Source of the DNA: Ailurus styani
Taxonomy: Eukaryota; Chordata; Mammalia; Carnivora; Ailuridae
Reading direction: 5' to 3'
NCBI GenBank assembly: GCA_002007465.1
Contig: LNAC01000003.1
Span: forward strand, 11,953,142 to 12,017,141
Length of the DNA stretch: 64,000 bases
The translations under genes and the position numbers were made by a program. The notes under the pieces are model-generated. The model worked only from the letters and a program-made list of their open reading frames with translations. It was not told the origin of the DNA and searched no databases. Positions 34,488-46,005 of this stretch are shown here, one piece after another (the first letter of the stretch is position 1; the number at the start of each line of letters is the position of its first letter).

Positions 34488-35303
34488 AGCACACAAATAA
34501 TCGGGTGAAATTACAGTTTCAAATTTTATATCCTCTAATAACAAATCACTCAACACTAAATTTTACCTACAATTACAGATTTCTACAGATGAGTTTTGAA
34601 ACGTGCTACTGAAAAACGAAATCCAGAAGACAGACTCAAATAAAAACTAGATCAAAATAATTACCTCTGAATTTATTTATATATGGTATTATATTTTCCA
34701 AAGATATTATAAAACTGCACCTGGAAAAACAAGAGAAAGCATTTTTCACCTGTAGTATTTAGTGCTTTTTATGTCATAAGGACAGATAAACTGGATTTAA
34801 GGCTCAATTTCTGTTGATTTACAAGAGTAAAATTTTAGGGGGTCGTACAAGTCTTATATCATGCCTGACCTCACAGCTCAGCAATGTTACCACAGACCAA
34901 ATTCTCTAAGTCTTCATATTGCTTTTCCTAATTTTGTCTTATCCATAGGCTCTGTAAGATGCCCTCCCCCAAAAGTTCTAGGTGTCCCCTCTGAATAGAA
35001 TTAAAATTGCTATAATAATACCATACTTCATAATCTCATGTTTTACAATCCTATCCTAGGAAGAAAAAAATATATAGCAATCTCTGAAAAAAGTGGACAT
35101 TTTCTCTTTCCCAGGATTCTCTATAAAGTTCTTCCTGCTTCTCATTGCCCCATGGGGTATAGGCCAATTTCTGGGGGGAGAATGTCACTTTGGCCAGGAT
35201 CTGACATTATTAATTGGCTGGAGTCAATAATAACCCATGCCTAATGCTTGGGTGGATTCAACCTACCAAAAATCGTATTGGTTCTAAAAAAGAAAAAAAA
35301 AAT
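34488..35303. other. Unassigned sequence
   Basis: About 800 bp with no gene or repeat that I recognise; the 68-codon open frame at 35038-35244 has no supporting features. Confidence 0.4.
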
Positions 35304-35495
35304 AGGGGCAATTAGGAGGCTTAGTTGGCTAAGCACCCAAGTCTTGATTTCGGCCAGGTCATGACATCAGGGTCATGAGATCAAGCCCCACACTGGAGGC
35401 CAGTATGGAACCTTTTTTAGGTTCTCTCTCCCTTTCCCACTGCCCCTCCATCCTGCTCTCTTTCTCTCTCAAAAATAAAAAAAGAAAAATGGAAA
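35304..35495 (+). mobile_element. Old, diverged carnivore tRNA-Lys SINE
   Basis: GGGGCAATTAGGAGGCTTAG, GTTGGCTAAGCACCCAAGTC, TTGATTTCGGCCAGGTCATG and a CT-rich 3' part mark an old subfamily copy with a degraded head and A-rich tail. Confidence 0.88.
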
Positions 35496-35796
35496 TGAAA
35501 AAAATTAAAAGATAAATTAAAAAGTAATAGAAGATAATAATGTTATTTATAATATTTGAGGTGAAGCTTACCTGCTTCTAGAATACATAGCCATTGTAAC
35601 TATGTAACAGAAGAATCATTTTAAATATATGACAGAATAATACAAAATTTATATTCAAGTCTCTTTTATCAAAAATATTTCATTGTATGTATAACAACAT
35701 GAAATCCTAATTACATTTGGTGGCTGGACTTTTTACCTGATATAATTAAATAAAACATCTTATATTTTTTTAAACAATGTATGTTCAAAATTATTA

Positions 35797-35945
35797 ACTT
35801 ATCAAATATTTATTCAGCACCCACTATATGTCATTCACTATTATCAATGGTACAGATAAAGTGGTAAACAAAACGAAATATCCCTGTCCTCATAGAGCTT
35901 GTTCTCTATGGCAAGGCTCATATTCTAATAAATGACTTCACTGTT
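35797..35945 (-). mobile_element. L2 LINE 3' end
   Basis: Reverse-complement L2 terminus: 'caaatatttattcagcaccc', 'actatatgtcattcactatt', 'gtggtaaacaaaacgaaata', 'tccctgtcctcatagagctt'. Confidence 0.8.
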
Positions 35946-37184
35946 TTGATACAAGTATCATCATACGAAAATCTAAAATTATAATGAGCTTATTAAAGAT
36001 GCGCATTTAGCATATACTGCTAATTTTGTTGGTAAATTCTCCCTATTAAAACTGAGTGTGCGGGTGGTTTTTATTTATCCATTCTTTTAACAAATGACAT
36101 TTCAGACTTACTTTGACTTCAAACACTCTGACATCCCCTAAGGAAATAAAGGTGAGCAAGTATCAGTGTATTCTTTCCCAATAAAAACTGGTCAAGAGAA
36201 AAATATATATTGCAAATCTTTAAAAAAGTAATTTTATTTGCTGAAATATTAGTTTTGAATTTCTCAGGAAGTAATTGATAATCTGTAAAATTGAAACTGT
36301 CAGCTTAAATTACATATATATGATATATGATAATGCTCTTTTATATATAATAGGGAATATATTACATAGATAACTAAGCTTGTGGGTCATTTTTTTATGA
36401 AGGTGTTGCTTCAACTATTCACAAGCCAACCCCATCCCCCTTTCTCTAAACTACTGATTTCCAAATGCAGTACATATGGAAACAGAGGTGCTAGGACAAA
36501 CATTGGCATGCATAGCTCTTATTGAGGAATTTCCAAAAGGGATAGTCTCTTGTACTCCTTCTAAGAGGCAGTAATTGTCGTTCATATAGAAATTTAGAGT
36601 AAGAAAGTCAGACTCTTGTCTTTACGTAATACTTTGAAATTGGAAAAAAAAATTCTACCTTATTTGCAATAGCCGACATTATATTCAGGGGGGTCAAAAA
36701 ACAGAACATTTGTGAAGCCCCTAGTTATACAACTAAGAGTTTCAAATAAAATATGATCCTAAATCAGGAAAAGGCCATAGTGGTCTGTGTGGATTGAAAG
36801 GGTACATCACAAATTACTAGAATTTAGCCAATTATATTTTCTTCCATGAAATAAAATGCAGTCATTAAAAAGAAAAGGTAGATTTTTATGTACTGAAATA
36901 TAAATATCTATAGAATATGTACATTAAAAAAGTCAAACTGATGAACAATGTATATAAAACTATTATATTCTAGTTTTAAAGAAAGAGAGAGAAGAGGAAG
37001 AGAATTTTACCTCTACCGCATATACAAATTTCCTGGAAGAATGGGATTATAAAGCCAGAAAGCCAACAGGAGCCAGATTATACATGGTTTTGTGGCATTA
37101 ATGAATTTGGAGTATACGTTAAGGACAAAATTAGCTACAAGAGGGATTTAAGAAGAGATGGATATAATCTGACTTTAAATTTTA
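35946..37184. other. Unassigned AT-rich sequence
   Basis: About 1.2 kb with no gene or repeat that I can name. Confidence 0.4.
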
Positions 37185-38500
37185 AAAGAAAATTGCATGA
37201 ATTCCACTTCTGGCCAAATTAGAAAAGCAAGAACTGGATATAGCCTCCTGCCTGAAATAACTGGAAGGAAAAAAAAAATCTCAAAATATATGAATCAACA
37301 GCTTCCAAGGTAATAGACATGAGGAAATGAGGGACAGTGATTGATCCCAAAGACACAGGAAATGAATTCCACCTTATCCCTAGCTTACTACCTTAAGAGA
37401 GATTCCAGATTGCAATAATGAGAGGGGCAAGGTAGATTCCTTGATTTGAGAAACTGAAGCTATTTAGGGAGACCAAAGCAGCTAGAATTTTCAAGAGAGT
37501 GCTGGACAGAAGAGGACTGTACATAGAGTGATCCAAGAATCAAGAGATCTGCAGAGTCCCTTTTGAGTCTCCAGTAGAATACTGATCATTGCACTCACGT
37601 GAAGAAACTACTCAAGGCTGAGGAAAAAACAACTCAAAAGCATAAGAAGGTTTGGTGACCAGATATCACACAGGTTCAAGAGGGGTGCATCTTCCCATTG
37701 TCCAGACTGAAATAACTCATAATTCATGAAAGGTTAAGTAGAGTATTCTATGAAATCTTATTTTATCTCAGAAATGGGAAATAATTAGCCCTTGACCAAG
37801 CACTGCTCTGGAACTGCCTAAGAAACCATAGATGTAAGACTTGAAAGGATCGAACTCTTTCTCAGAAACATAACCTACACTCCAGAGCAGAGTTCAAGAA
37901 TATCTATAGGAATACAAAAATATCTAGCACTCAACAAAATGAAATTCACAATGTCTGCCATCTAACCAAATATTACCAGGCATACAAGGAAGTAGGGAAA
38001 CACAATTCGTAATGAGAATAATCAGTTAGCTGAAACAGATGGAACTGACACACACGTGAGAATTAGGAAGCAGGAAAATGAGAAGTTACTAGAATCTTAT
38101 TTCATATATTCTAGAAGTTACAGAGGGACATGAAAGATATAAATAGCACTGATATCAAACTTCTAGAGATGAACCTATGAAGTCTGATATGAAAAATACA
38201 CTGAATATAAATAACAGTATAAGTGAGTTCACAAGATTAATAAACTTGAAGATAATAGGAAATATCCTTCTTTCCTTAATATGGGATACTATAGATTATT
38301 ACAAGAAGAAGGGAATGAGCTAGGTCTAAACCTATATACCCCAAATATACTATGTAGTGAATAGCTTTAAAAATAGCATGTATTTCATGATTTCATTTAG
38401 GATATGTTTATGTATACATATTAATAAATTTGCAATATATATATATTTTCCAAACCTAATTGTAGCTAATTCTTAGAGGCAGGAAGAAGGTTGTTGGCAG
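37185..38500 (+). mobile_element. HAL1-like (half-L1) LINE relic
   Basis: 'caacaaaatgaaattcacaa' then 'tgtctgccatctaaccaaat', 'attaccaggcatacaaggaa', 'aatcagttagctgaaacaga' and 'agagggacatgaaagatata' follow the recalled HAL1 order, an L1-derived element with ORF1 but no ORF2. The frame is destroyed. The 3' boundary near 38500 is approximate. Confidence 0.65.
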
Positions 38501-38622
38501 GAAGGGTTAAATTGCATAACAAAGGGATTTTTCATTTTTTACACATTTCTTTATATGTAATATTTTACAAGGGACAGGTACATAAAGACATAAAGATATT
38601 TTCATTTAAGAAAAGCAAAATA

Positions 38623-38837
38623 GGGCGCCTGGGTGGCTCAGTGGGTTAAAGCCTCTGCCTTCGGCTCAGGTCATGATCTCAGGGTCCTGGGATCGAGGCC
38701 CGCATCGGGCTCCCTGCTCAGCGGGGAGCCTGCTTCCCCCCATCTCTCTGCCTGCCTCTGCCTGCTTGTGATCTCTCTCCCTCTGTGAAATAAATAAATA
38801 AAATCTTTAAAAAAAATTTAAAAAAAAGAAAAAAAAA
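38623..38837 (+). mobile_element. Young carnivore tRNA-Lys SINE
   Basis: Full-length plus-strand copy, GTTAAAGCCTCTGCC, with a long A-rich tail (to about 38837). Target-site duplication AAGAAAAGCAAAATA, repeated as AAGAAAAGCAAAAATA after the tail; the A-rich target blurs its edges. Confidence 0.96.
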
Positions 38838-38907
38838 AGAAAAGCAAAAATACAAAAATTAGTCCAACAGTCTAATAAAGATATAGAATAAGATAGCCCT
38901 TTTGGGA

Positions 38908-39064
38908 GGGGCACCTGAATGACTGAGTCACTTGAACATTTGACTTTTGGTTTCAGGTCAGGTCATGAGCTCGTGGTCATGGGATCAAGTCCCACGCAAT
39001 CTGCTTCAGATTCTCTCTCTCCCTCAAATAAATGAATAAAAAAATCTTGGAAAAAAAAAAAAAG
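38908..39064 (+). mobile_element. Old, short carnivore tRNA-Lys SINE
   Basis: Diverged, internally deleted copy (GGGCACCTGAATGACTGAGT...). Perfect 16-bp target-site duplication GATAGCCCTTTTGGGA at 38892-38907 and 39065-39080. A perfect duplication around a diverged body suggests a copy from an old, diverged source lineage. Confidence 0.93.
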
Positions 39065-39104
39065 GATAGCCCTTTTGGGAAAATGCACTGATCAGTCTTT
39101 GTGA

Positions 39105-39310
39105 AAACAGAACAGGATTTAGAATCACATATTCAGTTGGAATATTTTCTTTACCATATACTAGCTGTGTGAACTTGAAATTTTATTTAAATTCTCTGAA
39201 TCTCAAATTCTTAACCTATATAGAGGAATATTACTACCTGCCTTAGAGAGTTATTGAGAAGATTACAGACAGTATCTATAAGGTATTTACCACAAGTGTT
39301 CAAGAAATGC
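39105..39310 (+). repeat. MIR SINE remnant
   Basis: 'gatttagaatcacatattca', 'accatatactagctgtgtga', 'aattctctgaatctcaaatt', 'aggaatattactacctgcct', 'agagagttattgagaagatt'. Plus-strand MIR core. Confidence 0.8.
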
Positions 39311-40870
39311 CACTTTTCTTACTTTTAATGCCCAGAGGATACCATTTAATGTCATTGTTAAATCTTTAAATAATTAGGATATTTCCTAAATATCTGCAGC
39401 ACACCCCAGAAATGTCTGAATGATACACTGGAACTTTCTGAGAATGCTATATTTTAGGGTACACATGGAAATCACCTTATAATATGGCCTTTTGATATTT
39501 CAGGAACTGTGTCTAGAAAACTGGATCCAAGATAGGCCTCCAAGGTAGGCTTAACATTGAATTTTCTCTGTACACATGGCATGAGACAGAGTCTTAACAG
39601 AAGGCGTGTTATTAAATTCTCACAAGCTGAATCTGAATAAAGGTAATGTCAAAACTACAAATATATATAACAAAGAACAAAAGAGTTTTATCTTTCACAT
39701 GGATGCATGTCTTCTTCCTGCTGTTGCCCACAAACAGGCGGCACACGTTGGTACAGGTGGCCCTTTATAACTGTGTGCATAAAATAAGTGAGTCAATTTC
39801 TGATTGGTAAATAATATGCAATGTCAGACCCTCCACACCATCTGTGTCACTCACCACCACAGTTCTCTGCAAAACTGCCAGCAGCATAAGCCCAGCATCT
39901 CACTGTTGGAGAAGTCACAGGAAGGAGTACTTGGCATCCTTGGCAAAGCTTAAATCTGCTCCCAGTATTGAACCTGACATATGCCCCAAAGCAGAACGTG
40001 TTTGCTACCCTAATGATGTCTCCTGCTGTTTTATAATCAGAGACATAGATGGAGGGAGTGCTGCCATTTTTCCACTTGGCACTGGCCGGCCTCTTGGACT
40101 CTCTTTTTGGCCAAAAAGAAAAAAAAGAAAAAAACCACCCTGCTCTCCTATTTTGGAGAATTAAAGATTAAAGTTCAGATTCAGATTGCACAACCATTTT
40201 GCTATTTCCATCACTATTTCCTAGATGAAAGATTTGTGCCTATTTAAATCCTAGCTCTAGCCTCCTTCAATTTTTGGAATTCCCACTCCATATCATTTGA
40301 AGGTAGAGTTGCTAACTGACAGTTTAGACAGACTCCTTGAAGTCTGGGTGAGACTAGCCAGTAGTTGCCTTGTCAACTTCTCTTTTCGTCGGAAGAAGGA
40401 GCACTAAGTCACAGGGCATATCTTGGCTTCATTCTCAAGACGTCTGGTATTGACAGAAGCTAAAACTCAGAGCCCCAGCGCATCCCATGCAGGGAAAGTC
40501 CTGGAAAGACTTCTCCTTCCATCTCTCTTTTTTTTGTTGTTTTCTTTCATATTATTCACAATGAGCCATATCCATATGGTGGTAGCTCCAGATCCAGGAA
40601 TTATTAGATTTTGCCAAATCTCTTTTAGACCAGGGCCTTTATTTTTTGATGCTAAAACCAGCTAAAAATGTTAATATACCTTCTGAGGCCCCATGATTTT
40701 TATGGGAAAAGCTCCGCACAAAAGTCAACTCAATAAAGAAAAAATACAAAGTTTGACCATAAATATTTTTTAATAATCCACACAGAATTAATGCAACTCT
40801 AAATTATAGGTAGATTCCATAAGCAAACGTAACAGCTACATACAGCTGATGATCTAAATCCAAGAAAATT
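39311..40870. other. Unassigned sequence
   Basis: About 1.55 kb with no transposon I can name. The 106-codon open frame at 39844-40164 and the 80-codon frame at 40423-40665 are the longest non-repeat plus-strand frames. Neither shows a domain or a signal of selection that I can judge by eye. Confidence 0.4.
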
Positions 40871-41000
40871 AAAAAAAAAAACACACACACAAGGGACACA
40901 TACATACTATAATAAATCTGATATAAATAGGCTTGCTTTGGGGATCACTACTCACTTTTTTATTCAGTGTGATAAGAGTAAATGTCATGATTATTATTTT
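40871..41000. repeat. Short (CA)n run and flanking sequence
   Basis: A10 followed by CACACACACAC near 40879-40892. Nothing else recognised. Confidence 0.6.
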
Positions 41001-42273
41001 AATCCATCTAATGCTCAACATGATTTGGAGTCTGTTTTACTAAAGATAACTCTGAAAAAATATGGTATCTAGAAAAAAAACCATCATGATATTACTGTAC
41101 ACATTCCATGTTCCCTATAAATAAAATGTGGACTAATCCAAACAAAAGTAAGGAAATAAAATTAAAGCTGCAATTACAAAGATAAAAGGAAATGCATAGA
41201 AGAAAAGATTTAGCTCTCAGCTCTGTTAAGGAAAACTTAATATCATACTAGTTATATTTCATATTTAAATATTATTGCATTATTTGCATATTAATCAGTA
41301 GAGATGATCTCTAGAAAGTATACACTCTAGAGACAGAAATTATGAGCCTGGTTTCTATCAGGCCGTGGGACTGTGCCATCGGCCATATTTTTATGAATAT
41401 CCAGCTACTATATTCTTATACTTTCAATGGATTGCTGAAATTTTGTTATTATTTTGTGTTTGTGAAATAGCTTTCCTAATGCCTTTTATCAATGATCTTA
41501 TGCAATGATGTGCTGAGTGTCAACACTGACTTAGTCAAGGTTCTAACTGTCTGCTTCTCCAGTGCAGCTCCTTAGAGTTGCCCTTACTCCAGCTCATAAT
41601 CTCCTGCTGCTCCTGGCTTTTCAGGCAAATATCTTGGAGGTGGAGATTGTGTTGTCTGTGTTAAGATGCAGTGGGGCTATAAATACCCCCCCTTTTTTTA
41701 GTGCATGTGGAAATTGCTCTTATCATATACTGGTCTACCACTGAAAAATCCTCGAGGGGACCAAGATTTGAGGACTGTAGGTAAACCTTGTGTTTCACCT
41801 CTGTGAGACAGAGAGGCAAATAAAAGCCATCAACAGAGAAGAGTGGCAGAAAAGTATTTGTCTTCTCCGAACCTATAATAGCGGGTGAGGTCATTAGCCC
41901 CCACAGCACTTGTCTGAAACCTCAACAGGTACAGCAACTCACTATTAGGATCAATCCATTACTGAATTAGAAATACGACTGAATTTAGCAACAAATTTGT
42001 GCCAACATTACTTCTAGCAGCAGTAGGTTTTCAGCAGCAGATTGGCACCGTGACAGGGTCCATAATTTTCACAGTGTGTGTTTCATAATTTGTCATGCAC
42101 ACTCTGATTGCTTGGCATATTGGCAGAGTCCACAGTGCTCTCTAAATGTCACCAAACGCATTTGAGGATTTGTCATGCACGGTCTGAGCAAGTGACACAA
42201 CACAGCAGAGTGGCCAGGTTCAGAGCTGATTTTTGCACTCACCGTGAGTGAGTGTTCTCAAGCTCAGCCACCA

Positions 42274-42302
42274 GGGATGGGAGCGTGGGGGCGGGAGGGG
42301 GG
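42274..42302 (+). other. G-quadruplex motif
   Basis: Five G-runs of 3, 3, 5, 3 and 6 separated by AT, AGCGT, C and A. Meets the standard G3+N1-7 rule. Confidence 0.7.
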
Positions 42303-42841
42303 CATGCCCAGCCCTTCTTTTGGAGCCGCTAATTTTTAATTCTGTGTCAAGTGATCATATGGATGCTGCCAGGAGGAAATACTATTACACTGCAGGTGTG
42401 ACATGCACAGCACAGAATTTCTGCTTGATAACATTCTTTTTGAATCATTCCTTGTAGTGCACTGAACATTTTTGCATACAAGCACAATGAGCATTTCACG
42501 AATCTGGAGTAAGAAAAAGGGGAGTAATAAACATGGCTAGAGGGTAGAGAAAGCTATACTGAAGAAAGTATTCAGTTAAGGGGTCAAAACAATGAGACGT
42601 CTGGGGAGGCTAACAGAAAGGTGGAATGGAGTCGGGATCAGAGAACCCTGAGCCAGTTGTCATTAACACCTGGTTTCTGCAGGAACAACTTCTGAGTTTA
42701 TGCAAACCATCCATCCTATTTTTGGCCTCATAAATGAGAGTGCTGGATGAGAGCACCTCGAAGGGTGCTGTCACGTCTAAACATTCCATTGTTCTAAGAC
42801 AGGAGCATGAGTTTATTAACATCTTCAGTCGTCTCCCTCAA

Positions 42842-42869
42842 TTTGCCCGCAATGATTTGCCGGCAATGA
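42842..42869. repeat. 14-bp tandem duplication containing TTGCCGGCAA palindrome
   Basis: TTTGCCCGCAATGA is followed at once by TTTGCCGGCAATGA. The second unit makes the 10-bp palindrome TTGCCGGCAA (42857-42866). Confidence 0.85.
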
Positions 42870-43598
42870 TTGCATAACGCTTTTCCAGTGTTTAGTAAAA
42901 GCTTCAAGAGCTACATCTGCTGGAAGCTTTTAGTTGTCTAGGATTCCAGCCATTATCTTATCACTTTTAGTCACTGTCTTTTAGGAGGAGAAAGGAAATT
43001 AGTCTTTTTTATACATTTGGGTCCCGTGGATGCACCTGTTACTATGAAATCTGTTTGATGATAAATAACTCACATATGCTCAAGAGCGCTGTCTTGACAT
43101 GTGCAGTGAGAGACCTTCACAGACATATGTTGTAAAAAGCAATAGCTGCGACTTTGTATTGGCTCACGGATCAGTGAAAGTAGAAGAGAGAGTGCAAGCT
43201 AACAAAGACTGTTTTGGCAGGGAGGGAAGCAGAGGCTTTCACTGGGAAATTCTGGAATGTTGAAAATCTGGTACCTGTCTGCAATGCACAAAAAAACACA
43301 GATATAAAAACACACTCACAACACTACTCACAAATAGCCACCCACTGATCAAAACTGTAATATGTAAAAAGTCACCTGAAACATGGAACCTTTAATTTTA
43401 AAAAATCCAGACAATTAAAATCATCTGTTTAAGATCTACAGCTCTACTGAAAAAGAAACATCCTTTCTTTGGAAAGGCTGCCAGGAATTTGCCCTTCTTG
43501 AAAATCTTGTTCATTCTAATTTTTCTGTGGTCAAGTTGATTGGGACAAGAGGAATCACTGCCACTTGCTTTTTATTTCTGGAAAAGAGTTGTCTTCCT

Positions 43599-43779
43599 GG
43601 GGCGGCTGAGTGGCTCAGTGGGTTAAAGCCTCTGCCTTCGGCTCAGGTCATGATCTCAGGGTCCTGGAATCGAGCCCTGCATTGGGCTCCCTGCTCAGCA
43701 GGGAGCCTACTTCCTCTTCTCTGCCTGCCTCTCTGCCTACTTGTGATCTCTCTCCGTCAAATAAAAAAATAAAAAATAA
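43599..43779 (+). mobile_element. Carnivore tRNA-Lys SINE, first of a nested pair
   Basis: GGGCGGCTGAGTGGCTCAGT head, GTTAAAGCCTCTGCC, shortened CT-rich part and A-rich tail. The target-site duplication AAAGAGTTGTCTTCCT at 43583-43598 recurs as AAAGAACTGTCTTCCT only after the second SINE (44001-44016), so the second copy landed inside this copy's tail. Confidence 0.95.
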
Positions 43780-44000
43780 GGGCGCCTGGGTGGCTCAGTG
43801 GGTTAAAGCCTCTGCCTTCGGCTCAGGTCATGATCTCAGGGTCCTGGGATCGAGGCCCACATCGGGCTCTCTGCTCGGCGGGGAGCCTGCTTCCTCCTCT
43901 CTCTCTGCCTGCCTCTCTGCCTACTTGTGATCTCTCTCTCTGTCAAATAAATAAATAAAATCTTTAAAAAAATAAAAAATAAAAATAAATAAATAAATAA
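43780..44000 (+). mobile_element. Young carnivore tRNA-Lys SINE inserted in the tail of its neighbour
   Basis: Full-length copy close to the young consensus (GGGCGCCTGGGTGGCTCAGT, GTTAAAGCCTCTGCC), with a long AAATA tail. No separate target-site duplication can be read because the target was the A-rich tail of the SINE at 43599. Confidence 0.96.
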
Positions 44001-44016
44001 AAAGAACTGTCTTCCT

Positions 44017-45459
44017 ACTAACCTTTTTAAAGAAACTAATAAACTTTCTCCTTCCCACTAACTGATGGGACAATTTCCCACCAGTCATACACACAGCCAA
44101 CTGCTCCCCCCGCCCCCCTGATCATGGAGCCATTGAACCCTCACACTGAAATCTGACCAGAGCACACAAGAGCAAGTGAGAACTTGATTAGATCTTATTG
44201 TTTATTTCCCCCAGTGTCTGATCAAAAATGGGTATTTTATTTTTCAAATTCTATTAGACTGATTCATATTACTGATCTTGTACCTTTTATTTATTAACTT
44301 TTGAAATAGCTTTGTTCTGATTAGTAAAGTTGTAATTTTATTATTCTGGAATACACCACCATTCTGTTTTCCAAATATCCTTTTTAAACTATAGAAGGCT
44401 ATATAACTTTCATACAGATATAGATACTTTTTATATGCAGGTTGGGAACTATCCATCAATAATACTGACCTGAATACACAAAGAAAAATAGGTTTAATAC
44501 TTTTTATACAACAAATATCAAACCTATTCCCCTCTCTGAGTTCCTATCCTCATAAAAAGTTTGTGAAGACACCTGTATTGATCTGTAACTCCTGCACAAT
44601 TAGCCACACGAAGACCTCATACCTAGAAACATCTTTTCATAAGCACTTACAAAAGACACACATCTTCAGTTATGCCTAAAATGCACACAAACCAACTGTC
44701 TCATGCTCTCTTTTTCACACACACACAAACACAGCTGTCTAAAAATGGTCAATAAATTAGTAAGTTCAAATGTTTGCTTGATTTAATATTTGCTTTTAAC
44801 CTTTTATCATTTCCTCTATCATGTTGCCTAGACATGAACAGATAGAACACAAAAAAAGTCAAAAAGAATATTAAACACATATAGAACCGAGATGAAGCAA
44901 AAGATTTCATATTTTAAGATGTCAATGTAATTCTCAAGAGGCTGTGAATGCATGATGCTCCCAATTTGATAACTTTAGAGGCTTACTTTTGTTTTTTCAG
45001 CTCAACGAAATTCTGTATTAGCCACCTTACATCTTAATTCTCCCCATTCCATTCACACTTGCTTATTTACCTTCCTATAAATAGTATTCACAAGCAAACA
45101 CACATGCCCTACTTTCCTGTAATTTCCCCACTTGTATTAAAAGACTGGGTAATCAGTGTAGCTTACGAATTTGATGTTGTTTCCTTAACCACAATTGTAC
45201 TAGCTATCTCCTGCATTAACTTTAGAGATCTAAATTTCTACTTAATTATTTTTGTATCTATTACTTATTCCATGGATAAAAGAGCTAAATAAAAACATTT
45301 TTGTTATGGGCACAGTACCTTCTATGATTAAAGAATTAAAAATAAATTAGCTTCTAGAAGAAGATTATCAAATATGTGCTTTGTATTAAGAACCTGAGGA
45401 AAGTCTATCATTTCACAAAACCTCCCAGCAATAACCATAAAATCGCTTCGGCCTCTATT
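44017..45459. other. Unassigned AT-rich sequence
   Basis: About 1.4 kb with no gene or repeat that I can name, apart from a short CA run near 44718. Open frames at 44244-44459 and 45059-45292 have no recognisable features. Confidence 0.4.
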
Positions 45460-45520
45460 TCAAGTGCCTTTATAATATAAAGTCCTGGGTTTTCAAATAG
45501 CACTGAGTCTGCCAATAGGT
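45460..45520 (+). repeat. Local duplication, copy 1
   Basis: TCAAGTGCCTTTATAATATA...TTTTCAAATAGCA (45460-45502) recurs at 46006-46048 with 39 of 43 bases matching. Weaker similarity continues for about 18 bp in both copies. The source is not a repeat family I recognise. Confidence 0.8.
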
Positions 45521-45759
45521 TTTCTCAGAGTTGCTGTTGGTGTTAGCTTTTCAAACTGCAACTACGCCACCCTGTCAGATTCATGGGTCTCTCTGTTGTA
45601 ATACATAAATGTCCCACTATGCATTTGCAGTAGTAATCAGGAAATCATACATCTTTTCTTATGCATAATACCAGACAAACTGAGAAGAAAAATAAATAAG
45701 TTGAAGACAAATCTAAAAAAAGTCTGTACCTATTTAGTCAAGTACTAGACTTTTTATTT

Positions 45760-45840
45760 TTCAGCATAAATATAAACAAGGTTCTTGCTATCATGGGGTT
45801 TATATGCTCACAGGGGAGACAGACAATAAATATCAATTTA
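45760..45840 (-). mobile_element. Possible L2 fragment
   Basis: 'aacaaggttcttgctatcat' with 'ggagacagacaataaatatc' resembles the reverse complement of L2 3' sequence ('...ccctgccctcatggagctt...ggagacagacaataaac'). Confidence 0.55.
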
Positions 45841-46005
45841 TGCATACACATATGTATCTACAATGTGTGCACGCATTTGTACTAGATAGTATGCATGCAC
45901 ATTGTATGGTACATATGCATGTACATATTGTGTACACACATACGCATAAGTTCCTATTATAAATATGCATACATAATATGTATATACATATATGTATTTC
46001 ATATG
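45841..46005. repeat. Alternating purine-pyrimidine ATGTRY-rich tract
   Basis: Dense ATGCAT, GTGCAC, CATATG and GTACAT steps, a degenerate TG/TA repeat with Z-DNA or cruciform potential. Confidence 0.7.

Larger units (their letters stand above)
41001..43590. other. 2.6-kb block free of recognisable transposons (candidate conserved non-coding block)
   Basis: The longest stretch in the window without a SINE, LINE, LTR or DNA transposon I recognise, apart from shorter unassigned gaps. It contains a repeated TTTGTCATGCAC..TCTGA motif at 42088/42168, a G-quadruplex motif at 42274-42302 and a 14-bp tandem duplication at 42842-42869. Open frames here (41562-41744, 41661-41909, 42248-42457, 42610-42822) are short and overlap on opposite strands, which argues against coding. 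Function is an inference. Confidence 0.35.

Noticed and set aside
39844..40164. 106-codon plus-strand open frame
   Set aside because: Not in a repeat I know, but ends in a Lys-rich low-complexity stretch and shows no domain. Conservation testing would be needed before calling it a gene.
43527..43930. Pair of open frames of 81 and 106 codons with repeated similar peptides
   Set aside because: Both are translations of two adjacent SINEs. The same peptides appear at every other SINE in the window.
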